Of a stretch of 64,000 bases of DNA, positions 38,804-48,334 are shown in pieces. The DNA is taken from contig NZ_CP146016.1 of assembly GCF_036967215.1 (NCBI RefSeq), forward strand, positions 2,667,337 through 2,731,336. The letters run 5' to 3'. This DNA is from Sulfolobus tengchongensis (GTDB taxonomy: Archaea > Thermoproteota > Thermoprotei_A > Sulfolobales > Sulfolobaceae). The notes below the pieces were generated by a model. The model worked only from the letters and a program-made list of their open reading frames with translations. It was not told where the DNA came from and did no database searches. A program made the position numbers and the translations under genes. The first letter of the stretch is position 1. Every line of letters starts with the position of its first letter.

Positions 38804-39203
38804 TTAATCTAACGTTTCTGTCAAAACATATCAACATCTTTGAAAAGAAATCTTCCCTACCTAAAATAAGGCTAGGAAAAACTCCTTCATATACACCGAA
38901 ATCGGCTACTGCAACTGGTATTTCAACATTTTTATTTAGCTCTAAGAAATGAAATTTTAATTTATACCTTTTTGTATGTAAATTTAGATTTGTTAATATG
39001 ATGGTATCAAAGTAATGATCTTCTAGATTATTAAAACACTCGTTTAACGTTCTCCTATTTATTAAAGAAAATCTACTACCGCTATCTGGTAATGCGTATA
39101 TCAAAACATCTTCTCCAGACTTAGGACACTCCATCCTTACTTTTATTAAAGGTACTGAGTATCCCTCAGCATTAACGAAAGGGATCTCTATTTCTTTATT
39201 CAT
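38781..39203 (-). CDS. Retropepsin-like aspartic protease-fold protein
   Basis: 140 residues. YALPDSGSRFSLINRRTL near residue 35 has the Asp-Ser-Gly-Ser core of retroviral-type aspartic proteases, and LILGREDFFSKM near residue 112 matches their conserved Ile-Leu-Gly-Arg/Asp flap partner. The beta-rich middle fits. Such single-domain proteins act as dimers, and their roles in archaea are largely unknown. It overlaps the winged-helix gene end and abuts a 55-residue gene upstream. The fold is an inference from motifs only. Confidence 0.6.
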   Translation of the reverse strand: MNKEIEIPFVNAEGYSVPLIKVRMECPKSGEDVLIYALPDSGSRFSLINRRTLNECFNNLEDHYFDTIILTNLNLHTKRYKLKFHFLELNKNVEIPVAVADFGVYEGVFPSLILGREDFFSKMLICFDRNVRLIIKVDDS

Positions 39204-39204
39204 A

Positions 39205-39372
39205 CTAACTCTTCTCTTGCTTCACTACCGTTAAAATATCATACTGACTCCTTTTATAGCCCTTCTTTTTCATAATCTCCTCAACTTCCTCCCACGAATT
39301 GCCCTCAGCCACAATATTCCTATTCTCATCTATTGCCAAATACTTTCTTACGAGCTTAATGTTCTCCGACAT
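39205..39372 (-). CDS. Small 55-residue protein (DUF5678-like)
   Basis: MSENIKLVRKYLAIDENRNI then VAEGNSWEEVEEIMKKKGYK. The pattern of a strand-turn (KYLAIDENRNIVAEG) followed by a helix (SWEEVEEIMKKKGY) resembles short DUF5678-type proteins, which often accompany retropepsin-like genes in archaea and bacteria. It ends one base before the start codon of the protease-like gene, supporting a two-gene unit. The family link is from memory. Confidence 0.6.
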   Translation of the reverse strand: MSENIKLVRKYLAIDENRNIVAEGNSWEEVEEIMKKKGYKRSQYDILTVVKQEKS

Positions 39373-39488
39373 ACTCTCAAATTAAATACTTACTTCTAAA
39401 GCTATAACTTTACTTACTGTTCTATGTTCTATGCTTTAGAACAAATAACTTTAAATACATGTTCTATGTTATAGTTTTTAGAACAAAC

Positions 39489-39836
39489 ATGATTTCCACA
39501 CAAATCCCCTCAAAATCCATGATTAAGAGAATAGATGTTTTTTACACATTAGGTGAAGGTGTAATCGTAAGTGCAGATATAGAAAGTAAGTCCAGACCAA
39601 ATTTAACACACTATACTAGGCTAGTAATAGACCCCATAACAATGAAAGTTATCAAAAGCAGTTGCGATTGTGAGGGATATACATTCAAACATAAATGCTG
39701 GCACATCAGAGCATTAGAGGACTTAACTAGTACTGAACTAAGGAATGAAATAGAGAAGGCAAGGAATGAAATGTTGAGAGAGGAAGAAGAAATTGCAAGT
39801 TGGGGTAAAGAGGAGGTTGAGCTGTATAAAAGCTAA
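39489..39836 (+). CDS. SWIM zinc-finger protein
   Basis: 115 residues from ATG 39489; an upstream start at 39459 is possible. The SWIM signature C-x-C-x(8-11)-C-x-H is seen as CDCEGYTFKHKCWH near residue 60, followed by a helix (IRALEDLTSTELRNEIEKAR). SWIM domains bind DNA or protein and occur with recombination and transposition factors. It is followed by a small overlapping helical protein. Confidence 0.72.
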   Translation: MISTQIPSKSMIKRIDVFYTLGEGVIVSADIESKSRPNLTHYTRLVIDPITMKVIKSSCDCEGYTFKHKCWHIRALEDLTSTELRNEIEKARNEMLREEEEIASWGKEEVELYKS

Positions 39837-40014
39837 GCAAATTGAAGTGGATTTGAAGAGATGGGAAGAGTTAGTGAAGTTAATCCAGATCTACTTTAAC
39901 TTAGATGAGATTACGAACTTTGCAGTATTCGAATTGGAAGATACTAAAGCGGTAGAAGAGCTGAGTAAAGTGAAGGGACAGGTGAGACAGATAATCGAAA
40001 AAATGATAAGTTAG
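39793..40014 (+). CDS. Small helical protein coupled to the SWIM gene
   Basis: Up to 73 residues; the likely start is the TTG near 39817, after GAGGAGG. The core CIKAKQIEVDLKRWEELVKL and the remainder are amphipathic helices. It overlaps the 3' end of the SWIM gene, suggesting the two products act together. No family recognised. Confidence 0.45.
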   Translation: MQVGVKRRLSCIKAKQIEVDLKRWEELVKLIQIYFNLDEITNFAVFELEDTKAVEELSKVKGQVRQIIEKMIS

Positions 40015-40020
40015 GAGTTT

Positions 40021-40140
40021 TTATTCTGCTTCGTTCTCTTTTTTGAGATCATCAAACAGTTTGTGTAATTCCTCACTATTATTAAGTATAATAATCTCGT
40101 TAGTTTCTGGCTCTATTACCCTGCTCCTTATCTTTTTCAT
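40021..40140 (-). CDS. Small acidic protein, 39 residues
   Basis: MKKIRSRVIEPETNEIIILN then NSEELHKLFDDLKKENEAE. A strand-helix pattern with consistent charge spacing suggests a real small protein rather than chance. It may be a two-element regulator. Family unknown. It converges on the 73-residue gene. Confidence 0.4.
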   Translation of the reverse strand: MKKIRSRVIEPETNEIIILNNSEELHKLFDDLKKENEAE

Positions 40141-40266
40141 AACTAACACTGGTGTTTAAGGGTAATGGGGGGTCGGGCTTTCATAGGGTTTTATGACAAA
40201 ACGAACGACAAGCCTCGCCCTTCAGGGCGGGGTAAAGTTTTTAAAATCTTCTGAATACTTTAGAGT

Positions 40267-40677
40267 GTGGAATATAAATCAACTAGGCATGTAAAATACC
40301 TCTGCAACTACCACTTCGTATGGATACCGAAATACCGCAGGAAATTGTTAGCGAGTGAAGTAGCTGAATATACTAAAGAGGTACTAAAGTCTATTGCTGA
40401 GGAGCTTGATTGCGAGGTAATAGCCCTAGAAGTAATGCCAGACCACATCCACCTCTTCGTCAACTGCCCACCGAGATATGCGCCATCATACCTAGCAAAC
40501 TACTTCAAAGGAAAATCAGCAAGACTAATACTCAAAAAATTCCCAGAGTTGAGGAAGTACACTAACGGGAAGTTGTGGACTAGGAGCTACTTCGTATCAA
40601 CTGCTGGTAACATATCAAACGAGACAATAAAGAGGTACATAGAAGAGCAATGGGCGAAAGAGGGTGAAGAGGGCTAA
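40267..40677 (+). CDS. tnpA: IS200/IS605 TnpA, copy 2
   Basis: Identical in sequence to the copy at 32742-33152, with the HUH (His60-Ile-His62) and Tyr124 retained. The two identical, intact copies point to recent transposition or gene conversion within element B. Confidence 0.95.
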   Translation: MEYKSTRHVKYLCNYHFVWIPKYRRKLLASEVAEYTKEVLKSIAEELDCEVIALEVMPDHIHLFVNCPPRYAPSYLANYFKGKSARLILKKFPELRKYTNGKLWTRSYFVSTAGNISNETIKRYIEEQWAKEGEEG

Positions 40678-41968
40678 CGTGGTTAAACTAGTCCTAGACA
40701 AGAAAACACACGAAAGGTTAAAGGAGTTAGCAATAGCCACCGCGAAGTGCTGGAACGAAGTTAACTGGCTAAGGATGCAACAGTTCAGGGAAGGGAAGAG
40801 GGTGGACTTCAATGAGACTGAGAAGGCTGTGTATGCTAAGTACAGATCTATACTCAAAGTTAACGCACAACAGGTAGCGAAGAAGAACGCCGAGGCTTGG
40901 AGGAGCTTCTTCACACTAATAAAGATGAAAAAGGAAGGCAAACTACCGAGCTGGTTCAAACCAAGACCTCCAAGGTACTGGAAGGAAGATGGTAAGTATA
41001 AGCTCGTCCTCGTTATTAGGAACGATAGGTACGTGATAAACGAAGAAAGAAGGGAAATCTACCTAAAGGACTTCCACCTCACCCTCAAGTTCAAGGGCAA
41101 GCTTAAGTGGAAGGGAAAACAAGGTAGGTTAGAAATAATATACGATGAGGCTAGGAAATCGTGGTATGCTCATATACCCGTAGAGTTTGAACATGAAGCA
41201 GAGAAGGGTAATTTAACAGCTTCTATAGACTTAGGGATAGTTAACCTAGCTACCGTCTACGTCGAAGACGGATCATGGTATTTATTCAAAGGTGGCTTAG
41301 TCCTATCCCAGTACGAGTATTATAGCAAGAAGATACAAATCATACAAAAGACCCTAGCAAGGCATAAGCAGAGGAGGAGTAGGAAGCTAAAACTCTTATT
41401 TGAGAAGAGGAAAAGGTTCCTCAAACACGCTTTGAACAGTATGGTGAGGAAGACAATGGAGCTGTTGAAGGAGAAAGGAGTAGGTAGACTTGTAGTAGGG
41501 CATCCGAAAGACATAGCAAGGCGTCGCGGGAACAAACTAACGGTTAACTTCTGGAATTACGGCTATGTTATCAAGAGGTTTAAAGAGGTTGGGGAAGAAG
41601 TTGGTATAGATGTGGTTGAGGTTGATGAGGCGTATACTTCAAAAACTTGTTCCCTGTGCGGGGAAGCCCATGAAAATGGGCGTATTAAACGTGGTCTCTT
41701 TAAGTGTCCCCGCACGGGGAAGGTAATAAATGCGGACTTAAATGGTGCAATGAATATTCTACATATCCCCGAGTCCCGAGGAGCTAGGGGGAGAGGGCAA
41801 CCCCTAGCGAGGGATAGGGGTAATGGGCTGAAGGCCCAGCCCGTGGTCTACCGCTGGACGAATGGAGCGGGGTGGGTGCAAAAAGCACCCACTAGCTATG
41901 AAGTGATGAAAATGAAGGCGGTAAACCACAAACCTATGAACCGCCCTAGGGGAACCCTCGCCCTTTAG
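40664..41968 (+). CDS. tnpB: TnpB-like protein, copy 2
   Basis: 434 residues. It differs from copy 1 only near the C-terminus ([18 protein letters not shown] instead of [18 protein letters not shown]). The RuvC-II deviation (VVGHPKDI) and the incomplete zinc finger are the same. The divergent stretch is also the region expected to encode the guide RNA scaffold. Confidence 0.88.
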   Translation: MKRANVVKLVLDKKTHERLKELAIATAKCWNEVNWLRMQQFREGKRVDFNETEKAVYAKYRSILKVNAQQVAKKNAEAWRSFFTLIKMKKEGKLPSWFKPRPPRYWKEDGKYKLVLVIRNDRYVINEERREIYLKDFHLTLKFKGKLKWKGKQGRLEIIYDEARKSWYAHIPVEFEHEAEKGNLTASIDLGIVNLATVYVEDGSWYLFKGGLVLSQYEYYSKKIQIIQKTLARHKQRRSRKLKLLFEKRKRFLKHALNSMVRKTMELLKEKGVGRLVVGHPKDIARRRGNKLTVNFWNYGYVIKRFKEVGEEVGIDVVEVDEAYTSKTCSLCGEAHENGRIKRGLFKCPRTGKVINADLNGAMNILHIPESRGARGRGQPLARDRGNGLKAQPVVYRWTNGAGWVQKAPTSYEVMKMKAVNHKPMNRPRGTLAL

Positions 41969-41986
41969 GGCGGGAAAGGAGGTCAG

Positions 41987-42657
<671 letters not shown>

Positions 42658-43208
42658 CAGAAAATTATTTCTATCTATACACAACAAAAGGAGTATATCA
42701 GTGGCAACAATTAATGGGATATTGGATTTATTATAAAGTTGGTAATAATTACATTCCTTATATTACACAAAAAGGTTCTAGGGTAGAAGCTATATGTTTC
42801 CTAATCCCTAAGACCGCAGTGCCAGAATATCTTATCTATAACTACTCTGGTATATACTTTAATCTCACAATACCTCCCTACACTAGCTATGAATCAATAG
42901 TACGATATGCAAACGTCAGTACAACAGACCCTAATGTTACTGTCTCACTAACATTTCCATATATCAATGAAATTGGAATTAATGGACAATCATTCACGTT
43001 AAGTATACCGCTACAGAACATGAATCAGAACACAACAGTAATAGTAGATAATGTGAGTGTGTATCCTATAGTATTCAAGTATAATGTGTCAAAAGGTCTT
43101 ATAATTAAACCAAGTGAGACTGCCTATCTCAACATTACCGTATTCTATCCAGACGAAAGCTACTACGGGAATATTACCATCGTTATAGACGTAACAAACT
43201 ATTCTTAG
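42658..43208 (+). pseudogene. C-terminal remnant of a surface protein, cut by an IS
   Basis: An open frame runs unbroken from the IS right end (AENYFYLYTTKGVYQWQQLM) into GYWIYYKVGNNYIPYITQKG and on to a stop at 43208. It is beta-rich with many Asn-x-Ser/Thr sites (NQNTTVIVDNVSVYP, YLNITVFYPDESYYGNITIV), like extracellular proteins of the element. The N-terminal part and signal are not found elsewhere in the window. An internal ATG at 42714 could produce a cytosolic fragment, which seems pointless. Confidence 0.6.
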
Positions 43209-43225
43209 TTTACTCCCCAGTAAAC
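43208..43225 (-). repeat. B/C inverted repeat between convergent genes
   Basis: GTTTACTCCCCAGTAAAC, a perfect copy, overlapping the last base of the stop at 43206-43208 and 24 bases before the opposing stop. Confidence 0.88.
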
Positions 43226-43248
43226 CAAGAAATTTTTTTAGATTTCCT

Positions 43249-43425
43249 TCACTTTTCTTCTAATTTTCTTATAATCAAATCTTTATAATGTCTGTTGATG
43301 ATCGCATAAAAGGAGGGGTTCTCGATCTCAATTACGAGTCTAGCTCTTGCTTTTCCCTTAACGAGTTTTAGTAGACGTATTAACTCTTCCGTTTCTCCTT
43401 CAAATTCAACTACATATTTTTTCAT
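43249..43425 (-). CDS. Small conserved-looking protein, 58 residues
   Basis: From ATG 43425: MKKYVVEFEGETEELIRLLK, then LVKGKARARLVIEIENPSFY. A beta-alpha-beta pattern in a small basic protein. The longer frame to 43449 adds eight residues without support. Family not recognised. Confidence 0.5.
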   Translation of the reverse strand: MKKYVVEFEGETEELIRLLKLVKGKARARLVIEIENPSFYAIINRHYKDLIIRKLEEK

Positions 43426-43568
43426 TATTAGACAAAATCCTGTCATCATAAGCCCTTATCAGGTTTTCCTAAGTAGTTTTGGTATTACATTACGACCGTA
43501 TTCGTTAATTTTTTCAATTACGTTACATAAAGTAAGATAAATTAAATTATTTTACTTTAAATCATCTG

Positions 43569-43892
43569 ATGATTAGACAACACGCTATTCTGCTTACAGA
43601 CAAGATGAGATACGAACACGAGATAATGATGAGAGTCAAAGCATTCTACCTTCAGGAACTACAGATAGAGTTGAAGAACTGGCAATTAGAAAGAGCAGTC
43701 TATCTGCTGAAGAAGTTAAAAATCAATGTAAACTTTGTGTCACTTGCCTCTATTGTTTATCTTTTGTATAAGTATGAGTTTGGAATAAGACATCTTGATT
43801 TCATCCTAGCAATGGACGAAGCAAGATCTAGGTGGAGGAAAATATTCAAGATGGTAAAAAGAAAATATAACTCGTTAAGGGGGAGTATATAA
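43569..43892 (+). CDS. Basic helical protein upstream of the pilin genes
   Basis: 107 residues, mostly helical and basic: KMRYEHEIMMRVKAFYLQEL, RAVYLLKKLKINVNFVSLAS, then ARSRWRKIFKMVKRKYNSLR. It could bind nucleic acid. Its stop lies in the promoter of the pilin-like gene. Family not recognised. Confidence 0.55.
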   Translation: MIRQHAILLTDKMRYEHEIMMRVKAFYLQELQIELKNWQLERAVYLLKKLKINVNFVSLASIVYLLYKYEFGIRHLDFILAMDEARSRWRKIFKMVKRKYNSLRGSI

Positions 43893-43894
43893 GC
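43886..43894 (+). promoter_or_regulatory. TATA box of the VirB2-like gene
   Basis: TATATAAGC, 22 bases before ATG 43916, with GGGGGA upstream; the transcript would be almost leaderless. Confidence 0.6.
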
Positions 43895-43915
43895 TTACTA
43901 CTTTTATTGGTTGAG

Positions 43916-44242
43916 ATGTACCGCTTGATAAAAACTTCAAGAATCTGGCTCTCCCTACTATCTCTATCAACTATAACAATAAGCCTAGTAGCAGGGGCAC
44001 AAAGCGCACCAAATTTAAATATCCAACCAACACAATTCCAAGGCGCACAGTATTTCACGACACTCCTAGGGTACGCAATGTATGCTGCCTGGATATTAGT
44101 AGCAGGGGCAATAATCTTTGCTGTGTTTGAAGTTGCACGAGGTGCTGGAATAAGTGACGGCTTCAAAAAAATGCTCATGGGCGCTATTATAGGCGCTTTC
44201 ATATTGACTTTCGGATGGGCCATATTGAGCGGAGCGCTCTAA
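43916..44242 (+). CDS. VirB2/TrbC-like pilin candidate
   Basis: 108 residues. The signal sequence runs WLSLLSLSTITISLVAGAQS, with likely cleavage after AQS. Two hydrophobic helices follow (TLLGYAMYAAWILVAGAIIF and MLMGAIIGAFILTFGWAILS) joined by a short charged loop (EVARGAGISDGFKK). Size, signal and helical hairpin match conjugative VirB2 pilins and the related archaeal DNA-import pilin. It is transcribed toward the second small membrane protein and the coupling ATPase. Confidence 0.7.
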   Translation: MYRLIKTSRIWLSLLSLSTITISLVAGAQSAPNLNIQPTQFQGAQYFTTLLGYAMYAAWILVAGAIIFAVFEVARGAGISDGFKKMLMGAIIGAFILTFGWAILSGAL

Positions 44243-44260
44243 ACTCTCCAATTTTCCCAC

Positions 44261-44270
44261 TATTTAAAGT
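44261..44270 (+). promoter_or_regulatory. TATA box of the 100-residue membrane protein
   Basis: TATTTAAAGT, 19-28 bases before ATG 44289. Confidence 0.55.
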
Positions 44271-44288
44271 TACACTTCTTTTTTGTTG

Positions 44289-44591
44289 ATGAGTACCCCA
44301 AACATACCAAATCTCTCAAGCTCTAATCTTGCTTCTACAGTAATCCATTATTTAGTAGTATTCTATGACTATCTAGTCAACGGCATAGCACACTTCCTAC
44401 AAGTAACAATTTTTACACAAGATCCTACTATTGCTACTGAATATGCGTCTCTAATTGCATGGCTAATTCCTTTAACAGCGATATATTTGATTCTATCATT
44501 TATGACGGCTTTGAAGAAAATCATAGGATATTTTCTATTAGCAGGTTGGGGTTTTCTTCTGATTATGCTGATCTTAGCGAAGGTGGGGTGA
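44289..44591 (+). CDS. Second VirB2-like / small membrane protein
   Basis: 100 residues from ATG 44289 (two TTG codons precede it in frame). It has three hydrophobic segments (TVIHYLVVFYDYLVNGIAHF; LIAWLIPLTAIYLILSFMTA; IIGYFLLAGWGFLLIMLILA). The last two form a hairpin split by the basic LKKIIG. It could be a pilin-like subunit or an assembly partner such as VirB3/VirB8. Its stop overlaps a short frame for another hydrophobic peptide. Confidence 0.6.
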   Translation: MSTPNIPNLSSSNLASTVIHYLVVFYDYLVNGIAHFLQVTIFTQDPTIATEYASLIAWLIPLTAIYLILSFMTALKKIIGYFLLAGWGFLLIMLILAKVG

Positions 44592-44695
44592 AATGTTTGA
44601 GAAAAGAAACGATAGAAAGAATAGTAGAGATAGGGATAGGGGTGATTCTAGTCTCTGCAGGGATCCTATCGTTGATTATGATGCATGCATTGTAG
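44588..44695 (+). CDS. Possible 35-residue membrane peptide
   Basis: A GTG frame overlapping the previous stop reads VKCLRKETIERIVEIGIGVI then LVSAGILSLIMMHAL: an amphipathic start and one clear membrane helix. A frame in another register ends EQIRFGIKEKIALFLLKILI and LKLHLVR just before the ATPase start, so only one of the two, or a frame-shifted fusion, is likely real. Confidence 0.4.
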   Translation: MKCLRKETIERIVEIGIGVILVSAGILSLIMMHAL

Positions 44696-44775
44696 AGCAA
44701 ATCCGATTCGGAATAAAGGAAAAAATTGCTCTATTCCTCTTGAAGATACTGATTAAGCTCCATCTGGTGAGATGA

Positions 44776-47700
44776 ATGTTTAATAAGTTTTACAAATTCT
44801 ATGAGATATTCCCAAAGATCGATGTAAAGTACAATACTGACCAACTATTAAGAATCCTAGGCAATAATTTTGCTTTACTATATTATAGGGACGAAAATAT
44901 ATTACACCTCTATCTGCGGACTAATGCTACTGTTGAGAACATTAGAAACCTCTTTGGTGTTAAAGACGCAGAATTACCGCAATTTAATTATTACGCCAGA
45001 GCTTTCTTAAAGCATGAAAAACACTTCTATGAGGACTTAGAATTTCAAGACTTAAATAACCTATTAGCCCAACTCCAGCCTGGACAGGGAATTTTTATTA
45101 TCTTTAAGCTTGAACCATCGCTTCATGAATTGCATTTTGTACGAATTAATAAGCTTCAGAAACTAGCCCAGTATAGTGAGAAGCATAAGATAATAATAAA
45201 CAACATGAGGGAGAAGATTAAAGATTCCTTGTACCTTATTGACCTTTATTTACTCGATAACGACAGAAGGAGATTAAAGAGCCTCACTGCTTTACTCTCT
45301 TCTTATTCTATGTATCCACTATTTTTCGAAATCCCGCTGTTCAAAACAGATGTGACGAAACTCTACACTAAAGACATTTCACTATCATACCTTTATGCTA
45401 TATTAAACGAAAAGAAATGGTTACATCTTAAAAGATCTTCATTAGATCACCTTCTTATTATACCTAATGCTGCAACAATACCAGTCCTTTCATCCAGAGG
45501 AACGCAATTACCAACAATTATCCCAGATAGACCTTCTGGGTTTAAAATTGGTGTTAACCCCGAAACCGGCAAAGAAGTAAGATTAGAATTGGAAGATCTG
45601 GTGAGGCATTCTTATATCATAGGTGGAACAGGGGCTGGAAAGACATCTGCCATAGCGACAATAGTAACTAGGTTCATGAAGGCATATCCAGAGAGTGTGA
45701 CTGTTATTGTGGATCCTAACGGAGATTTCGCCGAACAGCTAGCCAGTAGTATGGCTGACTACGAAAAGCTTATCTACGTAGACCCAGCTCAAGCTACGGT
45801 ATCTGTTAACCCGTTAAGTCTGCCAGATGAAATACCCCAAGATCAAGCTTTATTATTGGCTGAATCTAACGTAAAGGAGATCTTTGAGCAATTATTTTCA
45901 TTAAAGGCAGGAGCAGTATATGTCGAATATATCGTCATAAACGCATTAAAGATCTTGTACATGAAAACAAGGAGTCCCACATTCCGCGATTTATACAACG
46001 TGATTATGAAGCTGAGGAGTGGAGAAATAGATCTACCCGTTAAGGATCCTCAGTGGGAAGAAAAGTTAGCCCAATTCCAAGAGTTAGAAGAAACTAGTTA
46101 TATTTCAGCACTATCGAGACTTGAGGAATACGCTACTAATCCTCTATTAGTTAAATTATTCTCTAATGATTCTATCAAAAACGTCCTTGAGCCAGGAAAT
46201 CTCGTGGTCATTAACGCATCTAATGCCCAAATAGGAAGCAAAGCTTCCTTCCTCATGATCGCGGGATGGATTTACAAATTATGGTACTCAGCGTTAGTGA
46301 GAGCAGCATTAAGGCAGAAAAGAATTCCAGTTTTGACTGTAATTGACGAGTTTGAAGTTATCAGTGATTTATCAATACTCGAAATTATCCTAAGCCAGGC
46401 TAGAAAGTTTGGAATGCATTTAATACTAGCCCATCAGCATACAGATCAAGTCAAAGACCTTTTGAAATCGATCTTTTCCAATACTGCAATAAAGGTTTTA
46501 ATGAGGACTGCAGGAAATGATGCTAAGAACTTATCCCAAGTAGATCCAGGGTATGCTAGCCAGATTGAAAGCGTTTTGCCAACGCTATCTCCAGGTGAGG
46601 CTGTAATGTTTGTTATGCCGAGAAAATCAACCGATGTTGCTTCTCCCTTCCGCATAAAGTTCGACTACACAGAACTGAAGTTTGACCAGGATAAGTTAGA
46701 CAAAGTAATAGCTAGGATGAAAGAGAAGTACAAAACAACAATTGAAAACAGAGACGTTACTAGCCTAGTTAATCCTCTATTTAGGTACATCGAAAAGCCT
46801 AACGTCCTTGAGCAAGTAGTGTTACACAATATATATGAAGGGTTTGCCGATGGGGAAAAACATTCAATTTATCTTGTAGATTTACTGAAAAGAATAGGGA
46901 TAGATAGGGATAAAATAGAAAATGTAATAAACAAGCTAGAAGCTGCTGGTTATATTAGCGTAGAGAAAGTGAAGAACAAAAAATTATTACGCTATGGTAA
47001 AGGTCTTTTCGGAGATGTAAAAACTGTGGCCCCGTCAAGTGAAGGCAGAAAAATTGCAATGAAAGTTATGCTGAAGTATATGAAGAAAGGCTATTACGTC
47101 ACTACTGTAAGGCAAAGTAGAGAACTAACAGCAAGACCTGATCTAGTTGCATTACCAATAAATAAATCTACGTATAACGTAGATTATGAGAAAGCGATAG
47201 CAATAGAGATAGAAAGCTGTAACGAACTTGAGACTCATCCTGAGCAAGTCATTCATAATTTCAGAAAAGAGAGTGTGAAGGACTTTTCTGAAGTACATTC
47301 ATGGACACTTGAGACTTGCTTTAACAAATTGCTGGAACTTTATAATCAGCTTTCTGACGAAGAGAAAAAGAAAGTAAAGATATTTGCATTAAAGATTAGA
47401 GAAAAAGAAGAGAAGAAAGAATTAGGAAAATCTAATGTCAAAAATAAACAAAGCATAGAAGTAAATACGATTGACTCCCCGGTAAACCAAAATAATGAAA
47501 AACAAGTAACGGCACTTTCACAAGACATGAAAAATGCAAAGGAGATAACAGAAACTGGAACAACTGAGGAAGAACAGATAGAAACAACTACGGTTTACTC
47601 CCCGGTAAACAATACTGATAAAGAGAACCAAATCACAGCTCCTAGCCATGAAGAGAAGACAATCAGCATAAAAGATGTAACAATACAAGTTGTCACACAA

Positions 47701-47877
47701 AACTCAGAATACTATATTGTGAAGCTAAACAACAATGCGTATAAAGTAAGAAAGAGTGAGATTGACGACCTTGAAGCAATTAAAGATCTAGTAAGTGAGA
47801 TTGAGGTAAAAGAAAATGAAATATGGTATAAGATAGGAGACCTGGACTATTACACTATTTCTTTGGAACCTTTATGA
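44776..47877 (+). CDS. VirD4/TraG-like coupling ATPase
   Basis: 1033 residues. The N-terminal part (1-230) is without clear membrane helices. The motor domain has Walker A GGTGAGKTS near residue 284 and Walker B VLTVIDEFEV near 523, with AHQHTDQVKDLLKSIFSNTA after it, as in HerA/TrwB-type DNA pumps. A winged-helix-like part follows (IDRDKIENVINKLEAAGYIS, near 715), then a long Lys/Glu/Asn/Thr-rich tail (about 885-960) that contains two copies of the element repeat in coding sequence. It would bring DNA to the transfer channel. Start ATG follows GGTGAGATGA. Confidence 0.82.
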   Translation: MFNKFYKFYEIFPKIDVKYNTDQLLRILGNNFALLYYRDENILHLYLRTNATVENIRNLFGVKDAELPQFNYYARAFLKHEKHFYEDLEFQDLNNLLAQLQPGQGIFIIFKLEPSLHELHFVRINKLQKLAQYSEKHKIIINNMREKIKDSLYLIDLYLLDNDRRRLKSLTALLSSYSMYPLFFEIPLFKTDVTKLYTKDISLSYLYAILNEKKWLHLKRSSLDHLLIIPNAATIPVLSSRGTQLPTIIPDRPSGFKIGVNPETGKEVRLELEDLVRHSYIIGGTGAGKTSAIATIVTRFMKAYPESVTVIVDPNGDFAEQLASSMADYEKLIYVDPAQATVSVNPLSLPDEIPQDQALLLAESNVKEIFEQLFSLKAGAVYVEYIVINALKILYMKTRSPTFRDLYNVIMKLRSGEIDLPVKDPQWEEKLAQFQELEETSYISALSRLEEYATNPLLVKLFSNDSIKNVLEPGNLVVINASNAQIGSKASFLMIAGWIYKLWYSALVRAALRQKRIPVLTVIDEFEVISDLSILEIILSQARKFGMHLILAHQHTDQVKDLLKSIFSNTAIKVLMRTAGNDAKNLSQVDPGYASQIESVLPTLSPGEAVMFVMPRKSTDVASPFRIKFDYTELKFDQDKLDKVIARMKEKYKTTIENRDVTSLVNPLFRYIEKPNVLEQVVLHNIYEGFADGEKHSIYLVDLLKRIGIDRDKIENVINKLEAAGYISVEKVKNKKLLRYGKGLFGDVKTVAPSSEGRKIAMKVMLKYMKKGYYVTTVRQSRELTARPDLVALPINKSTYNVDYEKAIAIEIESCNELETHPEQVIHNFRKESVKDFSEVHSWTLETCFNKLLELYNQLSDEEKKKVKIFALKIREKEEKKELGKSNVKNKQSIEVNTIDSPVNQNNEKQVTALSQDMKNAKEITETGTTEEEQIETTTVYSPVNNTDKENQITAPSHEEKTISIKDVTIQVVTQNSEYYIVKLNNNAYKVRKSEIDDLEAIKDLVSEIEVKENEIWYKIGDLDYYTISLEPL
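47471..47487 (-). repeat. B/C inverted repeat variant in the ATPase coding tail (1)
   Basis: TTGACTCCCCGGTAAAC encodes DSPVN; the left arm is degraded. Confidence 0.6.
47593..47610 (-). repeat. B/C inverted repeat in the ATPase coding tail (2)
   Basis: GTTTACTCCCCGGTAAAC encodes VYSPVN. The arms are perfect except that A is G after CCCC. Confidence 0.7.
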
Positions 47878-48298
47878 ACTTCTCTTTTAGCATTTCCTCT
47901 TGCTCGGGCAAAAAGAAATAGACATGTTTTTTATCGCCAAGCATTTTCGCCTTCTTAATTATCCCTTGTTTAGCCATATCCCATATTATAAATTGCAAGT
48001 AGCTAATATCTTGAGTTTTCACATAGTACTCTTTAACCTTAGGATCCCTAGCTATCAATTTTAGAATTAGCTCTTTTTCATGAATCAGTGGTTCTTCTCT
48101 GATTATCTCAATTATCCTTTGTTCAACAATAGTTCTTAACGACTTTGCTTTCTCTGGCATTATAAAAACATAGTAATCTTCATTATTCTTTACCTTCTTT
48201 TCCCTCTTCACTACCTTATTTTTCTTAACTTGATTATTGTTTGTTATATTCTGATTTTGATTAACCACATTTTCATTATTCTGGTTACTCTCACTCAT
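47855..48298 (-). CDS. Winged-helix protein with a charged N-terminal tail
   Basis: 147 residues. The first 45 are Asn/Lys-rich and unstructured (SESNQNNENVVNQNQNITNN). From about 60 there is a winged-helix-like domain (LRTIVEQRIIEIIREEPLIH; YLQFIIWDMAKQGIIKKAKM) and a wing HVYFFLP. It converges on the coupling ATPase with a 23-base overlap. It is read from an element-type promoter, so it belongs to the element regulon. Confidence 0.6.
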   Translation of the reverse strand: MSESNQNNENVVNQNQNITNNNQVKKNKVVKREKKVKNNEDYYVFIMPEKAKSLRTIVEQRIIEIIREEPLIHEKELILKLIARDPKVKEYYVKTQDISYLQFIIWDMAKQGIIKKAKMLGDKKHVYFFLPEQEEMLKEKFIKVPKK

Positions 48299-48312
48299 TT
48301 TTACCCACCACT

Positions 48313-48334
48313 ACAATATCATATCTTTATAAAC
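48313..48334 (-). promoter_or_regulatory. Element-B type promoter of the 147-residue gene
   Basis: The minus strand reads GTTTATAAAGATATGATATT GT, preceded by GGG, about 15 bases before the start codon. Confidence 0.68.

Larger units (their letters stand above)
40194..41986 (+). mobile_element. IS200/IS605-family insertion sequence, copy 2
   Basis: Same orientation as copy 1 and identical to it over about 1.68 kb from the left end. It differs only in the last 120 bases, around the end of tnpB and the right end (GGCGGGAAAGGAGGTCAG instead of GGCGGGGAGGAAGTCAG). It is joined on the right directly to a broken tnpB of another IS. Confidence 0.9.
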
